Shown piece after piece: positions 27,038 to 36,129 of a DNA stretch of 64,000 nucleotides. Position numbers and translations under genes: made by a program. Source of the stretch: Clostridia bacterium (GTDB taxonomy: Bacteria; Bacillota; Clostridia; Oscillospirales; CAG-272); assembly GCA_017416185.1 (NCBI GenBank), contig JAFQDF010000043.1:1-64000 (forward strand). Direction: 5' to 3'. Within the stretch, counting starts at the first letter, position 1; each line of letters starts with the position of its first letter. The notes under the pieces were generated by a model. The model had not been told where the DNA came from and did not search any database. It saw only the letters and a program-made list of their open reading frames with translations.

Positions 27038-28630
27038 ATGAAGAGAATTTTAGCATTTTTTATGAGTGTTATCACGATGCTCGCCTGTTTCTGCATCCCT
27101 GCAACTGCAAAGGAATTCAGTGATGTATCGGTTGATGATTGGTTCTATCCCTGTGTAAAGGGCTGTGTGGAAAAGGGGTATATGGTGGGAACCTCCGAAA
27201 AGGCATTTTCGCCTTATGATCCCATAACCAGAGCGCAGCTTTGTCAGGTTCTTTATAATATTTCCGGAGAAAAGGGCAGCTATTCTCCTTATTTTACCGA
27301 CGTTAAGGAAAATGCTTGGTATGCCCGTGCCGTTTGTTGGGCAAAAGACAAAGGAGTGGCATACGGCACGTCTGCCGATAAGTTTTCTCCTCATATGTAC
27401 CTGACCCGTGAGCAGCTTGCTGTTTTTTATGCAAGATATGTAGACATTTACGGCCTTGATTTGGAAGAAAAGAGTTCTGTAGACTATATTGACGGAGCGG
27501 ATATCTCAAGCTGGGCGGCAGAGGGTGTAGCCCGTGCAAACAATGCGGCCCTTATTACATCCCGTTCTGCTGACACCTTCCTTCCCCGCGGCACCGTTGC
27601 CAGGGCTGAGCTCGCAGGCTCGCTGCTGCGTCTGATGGGTGACTATGAGAGAGGCGTTTACGATACCTCCACTCACGTTCAGCTTATTTATAACGATATT
27701 TCAAGTGCAACTCTCGAGTCGGGGGCCTCGGTGACCGTTAAGTCCACACTTTGGCCTAAGGATGCAAAGGATACAAGAGTTACTTATACTTCCTCTGACC
27801 CCTCAGTTGCAACCGTAGACATAAACGGTAAGGTTACCGCTGTAAGTGAGGGTAAGGCATATATAACCTCCTGCAGCACTGATGACGGTCATAAGGCCGT
27901 AAGTGTTGTAACAGTTACTAAAAAGCCTGAGGGAAGTGCACTTCCCAAGGCGACTGTGCAGACACTTTCCAGTAGTTATAGTGTTGATCTCAAGCCTATA
28001 GGCAGATATATAGATCCCAACAAGCCTATGGTAGCTATCACCTATGATGACGGTCCCAGACCCAAGTCCACCAACCGCATCCTCAACTGTCTGGAAAAAT
28101 ACGGTGCAGTAGCCACCTTCTTCGAGCTTGGTTATCTTGCAAAGGCATATCCTGATTGTATCCGCCGCGAGGTGGCTATAGGCTGTGAGGTTGCAAACCA
28201 TTCCTGGGATCATCCCAATCTTGCAACTCTTTCGGCGGGCGCTGTTTCCAATCAGATAAGCTCCACCAACAACATTATATACAGCATATGCGGAGTCAAG
28301 CCCAAGCTGCTTCGTCCTCCTTACGGCTCGTATAATCAGACTGTACGTAATAACGCAGGTCTTCCTCTTATTATCTGGTCTATAGACACCCTTGACTGGA
28401 AGTATCGCGATGCTTCCTACGTAACCTCGGTGATAAAAAATCAGGTCACCGACGGCTCCGTTATCCTTATGCATTCGATCTATGATTCCACCGCTGCCGC
28501 AACCGAGGCAATCGTTCCCTGGCTTATCTCCCGCGGCTATCAGCTCGTTACTGTTTCCGAGCTTGCCGAGGCAAGAGGTATAAAGCTGCAGAGTGGAGGA
28601 AGCTATAATTCATTCTACAAAAATAGATAA
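27038..28630 (+). CDS. SLH-anchored polysaccharide deacetylase
   Basis: A 530-residue surface protein with a signal peptide (about 1-24), three SLH domains (about 25-200), a Big2-like Ig domain (about 213-297) and a C-terminal NodB deacetylase. NodB motifs in order are TYDDGP near 336, HSWDH near 388, RPPYG near 426, the DTLDW segment near 450 and ILMHS near the end. It probably N- or O-deacetylates peptidoglycan or another wall glycan, with SLH binding to secondary wall polymer. An AAGGAG site precedes the ATG. rlmD follows six bases after its stop. Confidence 0.93.
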   Translation: MKRILAFFMSVITMLACFCIPATAKEFSDVSVDDWFYPCVKGCVEKGYMVGTSEKAFSPYDPITRAQLCQVLYNISGEKGSYSPYFTDVKENAWYARAVCWAKDKGVAYGTSADKFSPHMYLTREQLAVFYARYVDIYGLDLEEKSSVDYIDGADISSWAAEGVARANNAALITSRSADTFLPRGTVARAELAGSLLRLMGDYERGVYDTSTHVQLIYNDISSATLESGASVTVKSTLWPKDAKDTRVTYTSSDPSVATVDINGKVTAVSEGKAYITSCSTDDGHKAVSVVTVTKKPEGSALPKATVQTLSSSYSVDLKPIGRYIDPNKPMVAITYDDGPRPKSTNRILNCLEKYGAVATFFELGYLAKAYPDCIRREVAIGCEVANHSWDHPNLATLSAGAVSNQISSTNNIIYSICGVKPKLLRPPYGSYNQTVRNNAGLPLIIWSIDTLDWKYRDASYVTSVIKNQVTDGSVILMHSIYDSTAAATEAIVPWLISRGYQLVTVSELAEARGIKLQSGGSYNSFYKNR

Positions 28631-28636
28631 GAGTAT

Positions 28637-29935
28637 ATGATCAAAAAGAATTCAATACATAAGGCAACCGTAACCGATATTAACAATCTCGGTTACGGCG
28701 TTTGCCGTATCGAGGGTATGGTCACCTTCGTTCAGGGCGGTGTTACGGGAGACGAGCTTGAGATAAAGATAATCAAGGCGGCAAAGGACTATCTTGTTGC
28801 CCGTATCGAGAAAGTAATTAACTCCTCTCCTTACCGCAACGAATCTCTCTGTCCTGTTTCAAAGACCTGCGGCGGCTGTGTATACCGTCATATTACCTAC
28901 GAACACGAAAAACAGCTGAAAAAAAGCTACGTTGAAAACGCCTTCCGCAAGGCGGGAGTGTCGGTTGAGGTGGCAGACGTTACCTCTAATAATAAGACCG
29001 AGGGCTACCGCAACAAGGTGCAGTATCCCGTGGGCAAGGACGGAAGGATAGGCTATTATAAGCCAAAGACTCACGATATAATCGAGTGTGACAACTGTAT
29101 CCTTGAAGCTCCCATACTCTATGATATCAAAAAATATATTGCCGGTTTTATAAAAGAAAAAAAGATAGATTGCTTAAGACATATATATCTTCGCTGCGGT
29201 ATAGCAACAGGGGAAGTTATGGTGTGTCTTGTTGCTTCAAAAAGAAGCTTTGCGTATTTAGACGAGCTTTGCGATTCTGTATGCAACAGCTTTCCCGAAG
29301 TCAAGTGCTTTGCACTTAACTTAAACGACAAGGATACCAACGTTATTTTAGGCAAGGATACCTTTATACTCAGAGGAAATCCCTATATCGAGGACGAGCT
29401 TTTAGGCTGCCGTTTCCGTATTTCTCCCCAGTCATTTTATCAGGTCAACCACGGTATGACCGAGCTGCTTTATTCAAAGGTCATCGAGCTTTGCGACTTA
29501 AAAGAAGGTCAGAGCTTTATCGACCTTTACTGCGGTTGCGGTACGATAGGTCTGTGTGTAGCAAGTAAGGCAAAGACCGCAAATATGCTGGGCGTTGAGA
29601 TAATCCCACAGGCGGTGGAAAATGCAAAGAAAAACGCAGAGCTCAACGGTATAGAAAACGCCGAGTTCATCTGCGGAGACGCAAGTGACGCTCCCCTTCA
29701 CAAGTGCGACTGTGTTATAGTTGACCCACCCCGTAAGGGACTTACTCCTAAGCTTATAGACGAATTGGCTGATGCCGGTGTAGAGAAGATAGTCTACGTT
29801 TCCTGCAATCCCGATACTCTTGCCCGCGACTGTGCGTTGTTTATAGAAAAAGGGTATAAATTATCTACCGTTTATCCTTATGATCTGTTCCCGAGAACGG
29901 GCCATGTGGAGAATATTGTCTGCATTAGTAAATGA
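28637..29935 (+). CDS. 23S rRNA (uracil-C5)-methyltransferase RlmD/RumA-type
   Basis: A 432-residue SAM-dependent RNA methyltransferase. It has an N-terminal TRAM domain and a 4Fe-4S cysteine set (CPVSKTCGGCVY near 76-88, with a fourth cysteine near ECDNC). The SAM motif FIDLYCGCGTIGL is near 295, and the catalytic cysteine is in YVSCNPDTLARD. Bacillota carry several paralogues (RlmCD and others), so the exact target uridine is uncertain. It lies six bases after the deacetylase gene and is likely co-transcribed. Confidence 0.9.
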   Translation: MIKKNSIHKATVTDINNLGYGVCRIEGMVTFVQGGVTGDELEIKIIKAAKDYLVARIEKVINSSPYRNESLCPVSKTCGGCVYRHITYEHEKQLKKSYVENAFRKAGVSVEVADVTSNNKTEGYRNKVQYPVGKDGRIGYYKPKTHDIIECDNCILEAPILYDIKKYIAGFIKEKKIDCLRHIYLRCGIATGEVMVCLVASKRSFAYLDELCDSVCNSFPEVKCFALNLNDKDTNVILGKDTFILRGNPYIEDELLGCRFRISPQSFYQVNHGMTELLYSKVIELCDLKEGQSFIDLYCGCGTIGLCVASKAKTANMLGVEIIPQAVENAKKNAELNGIENAEFICGDASDAPLHKCDCVIVDPPRKGLTPKLIDELADAGVEKIVYVSCNPDTLARDCALFIEKGYKLSTVYPYDLFPRTGHVENIVCISK

Positions 29936-29954
29936 TATCACAATAGGAGGTTTT

Positions 29955-30212
29955 ATGAAGCTGAAATTTAAAAAGCTATTTGAAGTAGAGGCGGATGTTG
30001 AAAGATTAGTTGAAAAAGGCATGGACAACAATGCAAAAAAGCAACCCAAAAAAACAAGATATCAAATAAGGCAAGAAGAAAAGAGAAAAAATCAAGAGCT
30101 GAAACATAAACAGGAAATGCAAAAGGTATATATTGGGTTAACGGTTTTAGGTGTTATTATTTTTATTTGTGTCGTTATGGGTATATTATCTAATATTTTG
30201 GGTTGGGTATGA
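29955..30212 (+). CDS. Small membrane protein of unknown function
   Basis: An 85-residue protein. A charged, coiled-coil-prone N-terminal part (lysine/glutamate-rich to about residue 60) is followed by one membrane helix near the C-terminus. The start at 29955 has a clear AGGAGG site. No family is recognised. It lies 19 bases after rlmD and is followed immediately by a half hairpin array (30226-30313). Another small membrane-protein gene (63528-63884) also sits next to such an array, but the two proteins are not obviously related. Confidence 0.65.
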   Translation: MKLKFKKLFEVEADVERLVEKGMDNNAKKQPKKTRYQIRQEEKRKNQELKHKQEMQKVYIGLTVLGVIIFICVVMGILSNILGWV

Positions 30213-30225
30213 ATCCCTTGAGATT

Positions 30226-30313
30226 CGCGATATGTTGCACTTGCGCAACGCGATATATCTGCGATGCGATATGCCGTGGGTCACGGCACGATATATTTTG
30301 CCTTTGGCAAAAT
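30226..30313. repeat. Half hairpin array with GCGATAT spacers
   Basis: Four hairpins (30234-30249, 30257-30265, 30273-30287 and 30295-30313) are separated by GCGATAT/ACGATAT. This orientation corresponds to the right half of the array at 31372-31611. No opposite-orientation half is visible nearby. Confidence 0.75.
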
Positions 30314-30346
30314 GTGACTAAATAATACTCTGATTGGAGGATATAT

Positions 30347-31366
30347 ATGAAAAACGGAATCATACTTGCCGGCAATATGCTGGTTGATGCATTAAAGGAT
30401 ATCGACGTATATCCCGCACATTCTAATTTAACTTCCATACGCCGTGTAAGCAAGGCAATAGGCGGTCTTGTGTGTAACTGCGGTCTTGATCTTGCTATAC
30501 TTGACCCCGATATGCCCGTTCGTGTTATGGGTGTTATAGGCAAGGACGATAACGGCAGACTTATAGAGGACACATTTGCAAAGCATCCTAATATTGACAC
30601 CTCGGGTATACGTTATTCGGGTGAGACCTCATTTACCGACGTAATGTGCGACACTACCAACGCTACCCGTACATTCTTTACATACAGAGGCTCTGCCTCC
30701 GAGTTCGGTCCCGAGGATTTTGACTTTGATAAGATCAAGGGTGATATCCTCCACGCAGGATATATTCTTCTTCTTGATACTATGGACGAGCGTGATCCCG
30801 AATACGGCACCAAGATGGCAAGAGTTCTTCACGACGCACAGGCTCACGGAATCAAGACCTCTATCGACGTAGTAAGCGAGGAGGGGGATCGTTTTGCCCG
30901 ACTTGTTTCTCCCGCACTTAAATATACCGATTATTGCATCATAAATGAAAACGAGGCTCAGCGTATTACAGGTGTAGAGCTTACCCGTGACGGCAAGGTG
31001 GTTGAAGAAAATATTGAGTCGGCTTGTCGTGCTCTCTTTGGTATCGGTGTGGGCAGCTGGGTTGTTATCCACTCAAGAGCCGCTGCCTGGGGTATGACGA
31101 AGGACGGAAATATCGAAAAGGTTTCTTCTATTAACATTCCTAAATCCATGATCAAGGGAACAACAGGCGCCGGCGATGCCTTTGCCTCGGGTGTGCTTCT
31201 CGGTGCATACAGAGAAATGAGCCTCCGTGATGCTATGATCCTCGGTACGGCGACAGCCAACTCCTCTATTCTCGAATCAGGCGCATCCGACGGAATAATG
31301 AGCTATGATAAGACGATGGAGTTTTATCATAAGGCGCTTGCCGAATATGGGGAGATGGCAGAGTGA
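30347..31366 (+). CDS. PfkB family carbohydrate kinase
   Basis: A 339-residue ribokinase-fold kinase. It shows the N-terminal GG motif (KAIGGLVCNCGLDLA), a central YILLLDTMDE region, ENEAQRITG and the catalytic signature GTTGAGDAFASGV near residue 270. Substrate specificity cannot be read from the sequence. Sugars, nucleosides and related compounds are all possible. It has its own GGAGG site and stands alone between two hairpin arrays. Confidence 0.88.
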   Translation: MKNGIILAGNMLVDALKDIDVYPAHSNLTSIRRVSKAIGGLVCNCGLDLAILDPDMPVRVMGVIGKDDNGRLIEDTFAKHPNIDTSGIRYSGETSFTDVMCDTTNATRTFFTYRGSASEFGPEDFDFDKIKGDILHAGYILLLDTMDERDPEYGTKMARVLHDAQAHGIKTSIDVVSEEGDRFARLVSPALKYTDYCIINENEAQRITGVELTRDGKVVEENIESACRALFGIGVGSWVVIHSRAAAWGMTKDGNIEKVSSINIPKSMIKGTTGAGDAFASGVLLGAYREMSLRDAMILGTATANSSILESGASDGIMSYDKTMEFYHKALAEYGEMAE

Positions 31367-31371
31367 TTCTC

Positions 31372-31611
31372 GTTGCACTTGTGCAACATATCGAGTTTGA
31401 GTGAAACGAAAACATATCGAGTGTCAGCATTGCTGACACATATCGAGTTCGCTTTTGGCGAACATATCGACAAGGACGGGACTTGTGTCAAAATGTCGAT
31501 ATGCGGCACAAGTGCCGCTCGATATGTCCTTCGGACTCGATATGTTACTTTGTAACTCGATATGTTTTGCCACGGCAAAACGAGTTGTAAGGTAGCTTTT
31601 GTAAACAAAAG
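31372..31611. repeat. Complete two-sided hairpin array with CATATCGAG spacers
   Basis: The left half has hairpins at 31372-31387, 31396-31406 (weak), 31422-31438 and 31448-31462, with spacer CATATCGAG. A central segment of about 25 bases follows (31471-31495). The right half has hairpins at 31504-31517, 31527-31535, 31545-31555 and 31565-31580, with spacer CTCGATATG, the reverse complement. A further hairpin lies at 31594-31611. Stems differ from one another while spacers stay constant. No reading frame is supported. Confidence 0.9.
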
Positions 31612-31632
31612 CATATAATTTTCAAAAAACTA

Positions 31633-31661
31633 TTGACAAAATGATTCACTTATGATATTAT
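31633..31661 (+). promoter_or_regulatory. Promoter of rplJ-rplL
   Basis: TTGACA (31633-31638), 17 bases, TATTAT (31656-31661). Confidence 0.85.
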
Positions 31662-31667
31662 ATTCAG

Positions 31668-31800
31668 GCTATCCAAAGACAGCAGGTTTAAAAGTAAAAT
31701 GTCCTGCCGAGGAAAGAGTTTCAAATATTATGATTTGTTGACTTTCTATCGGTTGGTATGTTTTCTTTAGCCGATGAAAGTCTTTTATTATTTTCAGGAG
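31668..31800 (+). ncRNA. Ribosomal protein L10 leader
   Basis: The untranslated leader of about 150 bases before rplJ contains CCAAAGACAGCAGG and, after a short gap, TCCTGCCGAGGAAAG. This is the pattern of the L10 leader, where the L10(L12)4 complex binds its own mRNA to limit expression. The recognition is by pattern only, and exact borders are approximate. Confidence 0.75.
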
Positions 31801-31812
31801 GTGAAAAAGAAC

Positions 31813-32364
31813 ATGCCTAGCGCAAAAATCTTAGCTAAAAAGCAGAACGATGTAGCAGTTCTCGCAGAAAAGGTTAAAAACGCAACCGCAGGTGTTCTGG
31901 TAAACTATCAGGGTATTACCGTTGATGACGATACCAAGCTTCGTGCAGAGATGCGCGCTGCAGGTGTAGACTACAAGGTTTACAAGAACAGCATTACCGG
32001 TCGTGCATGCGAGGAAGCAGGCTACGGTGAAATGAAGCAGTACCTTGAGGGTATGACAGCTTTTGCAGTTAGCGCGGAAGATCCCGTTGCAGCAGCAAAG
32101 ATCCTTAAGAAGTACGCAGACAAGATCGAAACCTTCGAAATCAAGGCAGGTTTCATTGATAATGGCGTTATCGACGCAGCAGCAGTAAATGCGCTTGCTG
32201 ATATTCCTTCAAGAGAAGGCCTTATCTGCAAGTTGTTGGGAAGCATCCAGTCTCCTCTTTACAAGCTCGCATATGGTCTCCAGGCTATTATCGACAAGAG
32301 CGGCGAGGAAGTTCCCGCAGCAGCAGAAGAAGCTCCCGCAGAGGAAGCTCCTGCAGCAGAGTGA
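31813..32364 (+). CDS. rplJ: Ribosomal protein L10
   Basis: L10 anchors the L7/L12 stalk to 23S rRNA. The 183-residue product begins MPSAKILAKKQ and has the usual N-terminal rRNA-binding domain (GVLVNYQGITVDDDTKLRAEMR). Its alanine/glutamate-rich tail carries the L12-binding helix. The start at 31813 is chosen over an upstream in-frame codon at 31774 because AGGAGGTG lies before it and family alignments begin here. rplL follows 73 bases later. Confidence 0.95.
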   Translation: MPSAKILAKKQNDVAVLAEKVKNATAGVLVNYQGITVDDDTKLRAEMRAAGVDYKVYKNSITGRACEEAGYGEMKQYLEGMTAFAVSAEDPVAAAKILKKYADKIETFEIKAGFIDNGVIDAAAVNALADIPSREGLICKLLGSIQSPLYKLAYGLQAIIDKSGEEVPAAAEEAPAEEAPAAE

Positions 32365-32437
32365 GTGGCAGCTCATTTATAATTTTGCCACAGCTAATTA
32401 ACTTTAAAAAATATCTTATTAACGGAGGAATTTTAAA

Positions 32438-32809
32438 ATGGCAAGCGAAAAGATCACTAACATTCTTGAAGAAATCAAATCTCTTACAATTCTCGAGCTC
32501 AACGACCTCGTAAAGGCAGTTGAGGAAGAGTTCGGCGTATCCGCAGCTCCCGTAGCTATGGCAGGCGCAGCTCCCGCAGCAGCAGCTGCTGAGGAGAAGA
32601 CCGAGTTCGACGTTGTACTTAAGGCAGCTGGTGCTTCCAAGCTCAACGTTATCAAGGTAGTTCGTGAGATCACCGGTCTCGGCCTTAAGGACGCTAAGGA
32701 CCTCGTTGAGGGCGCTCCCAAGACCCTTAAGGAAGGCGTTTCCAAGGAAGAGGCAGAGGCTCTCAAGGCTCAGCTTACTGAGGCTGGCGCAGAGGTTGAA
32801 GTTAAGTAA
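32438..32809 (+). CDS. rplL: Ribosomal protein L7/L12
   Basis: The 123-residue stalk protein has the N-terminal dimerisation helix pair, an Ala/Pro-rich hinge near 40-55 and the factor-binding C-terminal domain ([33 protein letters not shown]). It recruits translational GTPases. It has a strong GGAGG site and is co-transcribed with rplJ. A terminator follows at 32835-32868. Confidence 0.97.
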   Translation: MASEKITNILEEIKSLTILELNDLVKAVEEEFGVSAAPVAMAGAAPAAAAAEEKTEFDVVLKAAGASKLNVIKVVREITGLGLKDAKDLVEGAPKTLKEGVSKEEAEALKAQLTEAGAEVEVK

Positions 32810-32834
32810 TTTTTCACCCAAAGTGATAGCAAAC

Positions 32835-32868
32835 AAAAAGGCAATCCGTATGGATTGCCTTTTTTGAG
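32835..32868 (+). terminator. Terminator of rplJ-rplL
   Basis: Stem AAAAAGGCAATCC / GGATTGCCTTTTTT around a short loop, 26 bases after rplL. Confidence 0.85.
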
Positions 32869-32932
32869 TTAAGAGATAAGAGAGAAAAGAGAAGAGAAAA
32901 GGTAGGTTTTCGCGGAGGCGAAAACCTATTTT
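32867..32932. repeat. Purine-rich arm plus GGTTTTCGC hairpin
   Basis: An AGATAAGAGAGAA-type arm followed by GGTTTTCGC / GCGAAAACC. It shares the hairpin and arm motif with 17226-17330 but lacks the pyrimidine-rich right arm. Confidence 0.55.
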
Positions 32933-33063
32933 TGTTAAAAAAGACTCGAACCCCACACTTTTTTAAATAAAGGGTGGGGAAATTTCAGAAAAGTGTGGTA
33001 TAATGGGTACAAGAATAATAAACAGTTGTTCTTGGTAACCATTTATAAAGGAGTGGAACTTTT

Positions 33064-35537
33064 ATGAAAAAACAGATATTTGCTTTCATCCTCTGTGCCA
33101 TAATGCTTGTCGGCATCCTGCCGATAACATCATCGGCGGCTTACGCTCTTGACTACGTGAAGATAGACGGGCTCAATGTGCCCGTGGAGGGTGCTGCACC
33201 CGATTACACCGTAGCATATGATAACACAGTAACTCTCAGTGCGGGTAACAACAATCCGTCGTATTACAAGAACGGCATATGCTGGTATGATATGACAACG
33301 GCATCCACTATAAGAACTACCGCAAAATTTGTTGCAGGCCATCAGTATAAGGCGGTTTTGTATGTAGAGGCTATCAATAATTATGCTTTCACAGCTGCCC
33401 CTACGGTTATGGTCGATGACAGACTTGCAGTAGAAGTTTACCGCTTCGACGATACAAGAATCGTAGTAGAGGTGGTGTTTGAACCGATACCTCAGTTTAC
33501 TCCGATAGCCTCAATAGAGTACTATACAGACCGTCGCCTTATCGCAGGCAATGAGCTTGAGACCGTAACTCTTGTCCGTATTAACGGAACAAATGATTTT
33601 GGCGCTATGCTTAAGGAATGGGACGGCGCCTGGTATGTAAACGATACCAAGACCGATGATCCCGCCGATTACGAGAAATATAACGGAAGCGTTTATGTTC
33701 CCAACGTAAGCTTTGCATACCGAGCAGAGATAACGCTTAAAGATAACTACATATTTACAGAGGAATCAAACGTATCCCTCAATTTTACAAACAAATCGGT
33801 AAGAGGCTTAATGCAGAGCCTGTCCCCGGACTCAAAGACGGCAGTATTCTATTTCTTTGCAGATCCCCTGACGGCACCGCCTATAAATTCGGTTGCATAT
33901 ACCCTAGAAGGCTATGAGTTCGGCTCACCTATAAACGGTATAACCGTTAACTCAAGCGATGCGGTAAACACAAACGGTGCTTACGGAACAGATTACTTTA
34001 TCACCGTAGCGAACCGTATACCCATAATGACGGGTGATTTTGAGGCAGACACAAACTATACTCTTTATATTGCAGTCACAAGCAACGCCTATGACGTAAG
34101 CTCGCTTCAAAAGCAGAATATCACCCTCAACGGCAAAACTGCAACCAATATCGAAACGGTAAACGGTGTATTGTTTGCTATCTTTTATCTTCCCACACTT
34201 GAAGCACAGGACGTTGAGATATACAGCATACTTCTGGCAGTAGACGTTGAAGGACCTAAGGCGGGTCAGAGCTTCTTCTATCCTACCGTTTATGCGGTGA
34301 ACGGCGAAGAGAGCCTTGCCTCTGCAGTGACATTACCCGATATCGGTGAGAGCTTCGGCTGGTATGTATCCGATTATTTCGTACCCGATGCTTACTATGA
34401 GTACGTAACCGATACGGACAAATTTGAAGAGGGCAAGGCGTATCTTTTCTTTGCAACGATAGATGCTTTACCGGGATATACCATTGCCCCAACTGCTACG
34501 TTACAATCAGCACCCCCAACGGACTTATGGAGGGTGTACTCAGTAGTGTAGGTCCTACTTACGTACAGTATGAGTTTGTTTACGATCTCGGAGCGCCTGA
34601 CGTAGCTCCCAAGCTTGAAAGCGTAAGCGTTGAGCTTGGTGGCTACGGAGCAGGAAAGGCAATACAGGATATAACCGTAATTACCACGGTGAACGGTGCA
34701 GAATTACCTTATATTCCCGACGGTGAAAATCCTCTGTACGGAATGTTCTACGGTGTGCTTAATGAAAACAAGGACTTTTTGCCCGAGGGTGTCTTTGAAT
34801 ATAACGCAGATTATTACCTTTCCGTGCATCTTCCTGCAGGCAGCTACGATACAGGCTCCCTTGATAAATCAAAATTCACTCTTAACGGCAAGGCGGCTGA
34901 TTCTGTTGAAGTCCGCTTCGGTATGATAGAGATCACCTTTAAGCTTTCCCGACTTACGTTAAATCCTTTTATCGACGTAAAGGAAAACCACTGGTTTGCG
35001 GCATCGGTTGCATACTGTGTAGAAAAGGGTTACGTTTCGGGTATGACCGAGACCACCTTTGTTCCTAACGGTAAGCTCACCCGTGCGCAGTTTTTGACCA
35101 TCCTTGCAAAGCTTGACGGTGTTGACCTTACCCAGTATGATACGGCAGATGCAGGCTTTACCGACGTCAAGACAAGCCATTGGTATAACGAGGTGGTTTG
35201 CTGGGCGGTAGAGAAGGGGTATACCAGCGGTCTTTCTACGGAAAAGTTCGGTCCCAACGTTGATATCACAAGAGCACAGCTTGCAAGATTCTTCTACGTT
35301 TATTCGGAAAAGAACGGAATAAATGTGGACGGCAGAGCAGATCTTTCCTCCTTCCCCGACGTTAAAAAGGTAGCGGATTGGGCAAGAACCTCTGTGGAAT
35401 GGGCGGTTGATGCAGGACTTATCTCAGGTGTTGCAAGGGAAGGCAAGAACTATCTTGACCCCAACGGCACCGCAACAAGAGCCCAGGCAACGGTTATGTT
35501 TAAGGCTTACGATGATTTCAGAGGTGTAAATGGTTGA
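33064..35537 (+). pseudogene. SLH-domain surface protein interrupted by a one-base frameshift
   Basis: Two frames, 33064-34551 and 34527-35537, together make one secreted protein of about 824 residues. It has a signal peptide (about 1-27), repeated beta-rich modules with a recurring VEL.GY..G..I..I.V pattern, and three C-terminal SLH domains. Near 34500 the first frame runs off into an unrelated tail and stop. The second frame reads back smoothly across the same point as VTISTPNGLMEG. A single missing G (ACGTT where ACGGTT would restore the frame) explains it. This could be a real inactivation, phase variation or an assembly error. Ligand and function are unknown. Confidence 0.8.
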
Positions 35538-35553
35538 GAGCTCCACATTGTGA

Positions 35554-35582
35554 TTGACAAAACTTAGTTTTTATAATATAAT
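35554..35582 (+). promoter_or_regulatory. Promoter of the GNAT gene
   Basis: TTGACA (35554-35559), 17 bases, TATAAT (35577-35582). The -10 box is partly inside the hairpin at 35580-35621. Confidence 0.8.
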
Positions 35583-35621
35583 TAAGGGTAGATTTTTGAA
35601 GGCAAAAATCTACCCTTAATT
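35580..35621 (+). promoter_or_regulatory. Perfect 19-bp hairpin at the transcription start
   Basis: A 19-base arm starting AATTAAGGGTAGA pairs perfectly with its inverse around the loop AAGG. It overlaps the end of the -10 box and would sit at the very 5' end of the mRNA. It may act as a 5' stabiliser, an attenuator or an operator palindrome. Confidence 0.65.
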
Positions 35622-35643
35622 GAAATTTGAAAAGGAGACTTTT

Positions 35644-36120
35644 ATGGAACAGCTTCAGGATTTAGATATATTGGTAAACTTATATAATCTGCCCAACGAC
35701 GACGACCCCACCAAGGCTATGGCGGAAAAGGGTATCCGTATCAAGAGAGGTCTTGGCCCCGACAAGACCGAAATCCTCGATTTTATTAAAAGAGAGTTTT
35801 CTCAGGGCTGGGCAGACGAGTGTGAGAAGGCTATTTTCAACTCCACCTGCTATATCGCAACAATGAATAATGAGGTAGTGGGCTTTGCCTGCTATGATTC
35901 TACAGCCCTCGGTTATTACGGACCTCTGGGAGTTGCCGCAAAGGCAAGAAAGTTAGGTATCGGCTCTGCTCTTACTACAAAATGTCTCCTTGCGATGCGT
36001 GAAAAGGGTTACGGCTATATTATCATCAACGCAGGTCCCGTGGAATATTACATAAAAACGCTTAACGCCCAAGTCATCGGTGACCATCCCGGTGTGTATT
36101 CCAACCTTGTGTGTAATTAA
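35644..36120 (+). CDS. GNAT family N-acetyltransferase
   Basis: A 158-residue protein with the GNAT fold. The acetyl-CoA loop region is GPLGVAAKARKLGIGSALT and the beta-5 region is GYGYIIINAGPVEYY. The conserved Q/RxxGxG pattern is present as RKLGIG. The acceptor is unknown. The start at 35644 follows AAAGGAGA. An in-frame upstream codon at 35620 would lie in the hairpin. The HD-domain gene starts nine bases after the stop. Confidence 0.8.
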   Translation: MEQLQDLDILVNLYNLPNDDDPTKAMAEKGIRIKRGLGPDKTEILDFIKREFSQGWADECEKAIFNSTCYIATMNNEVVGFACYDSTALGYYGPLGVAAKARKLGIGSALTTKCLLAMREKGYGYIIINAGPVEYYIKTLNAQVIGDHPGVYSNLVCN

Positions 36121-36129
36121 AGGTGTACT

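Noticed and set aside
31372..31611. CRISPR array
   Set aside because: The repeated part is only 8-9 bases and the intervening units are self-complementary. Spacer orientation inverts in the middle, and there is no leader or cas gene.
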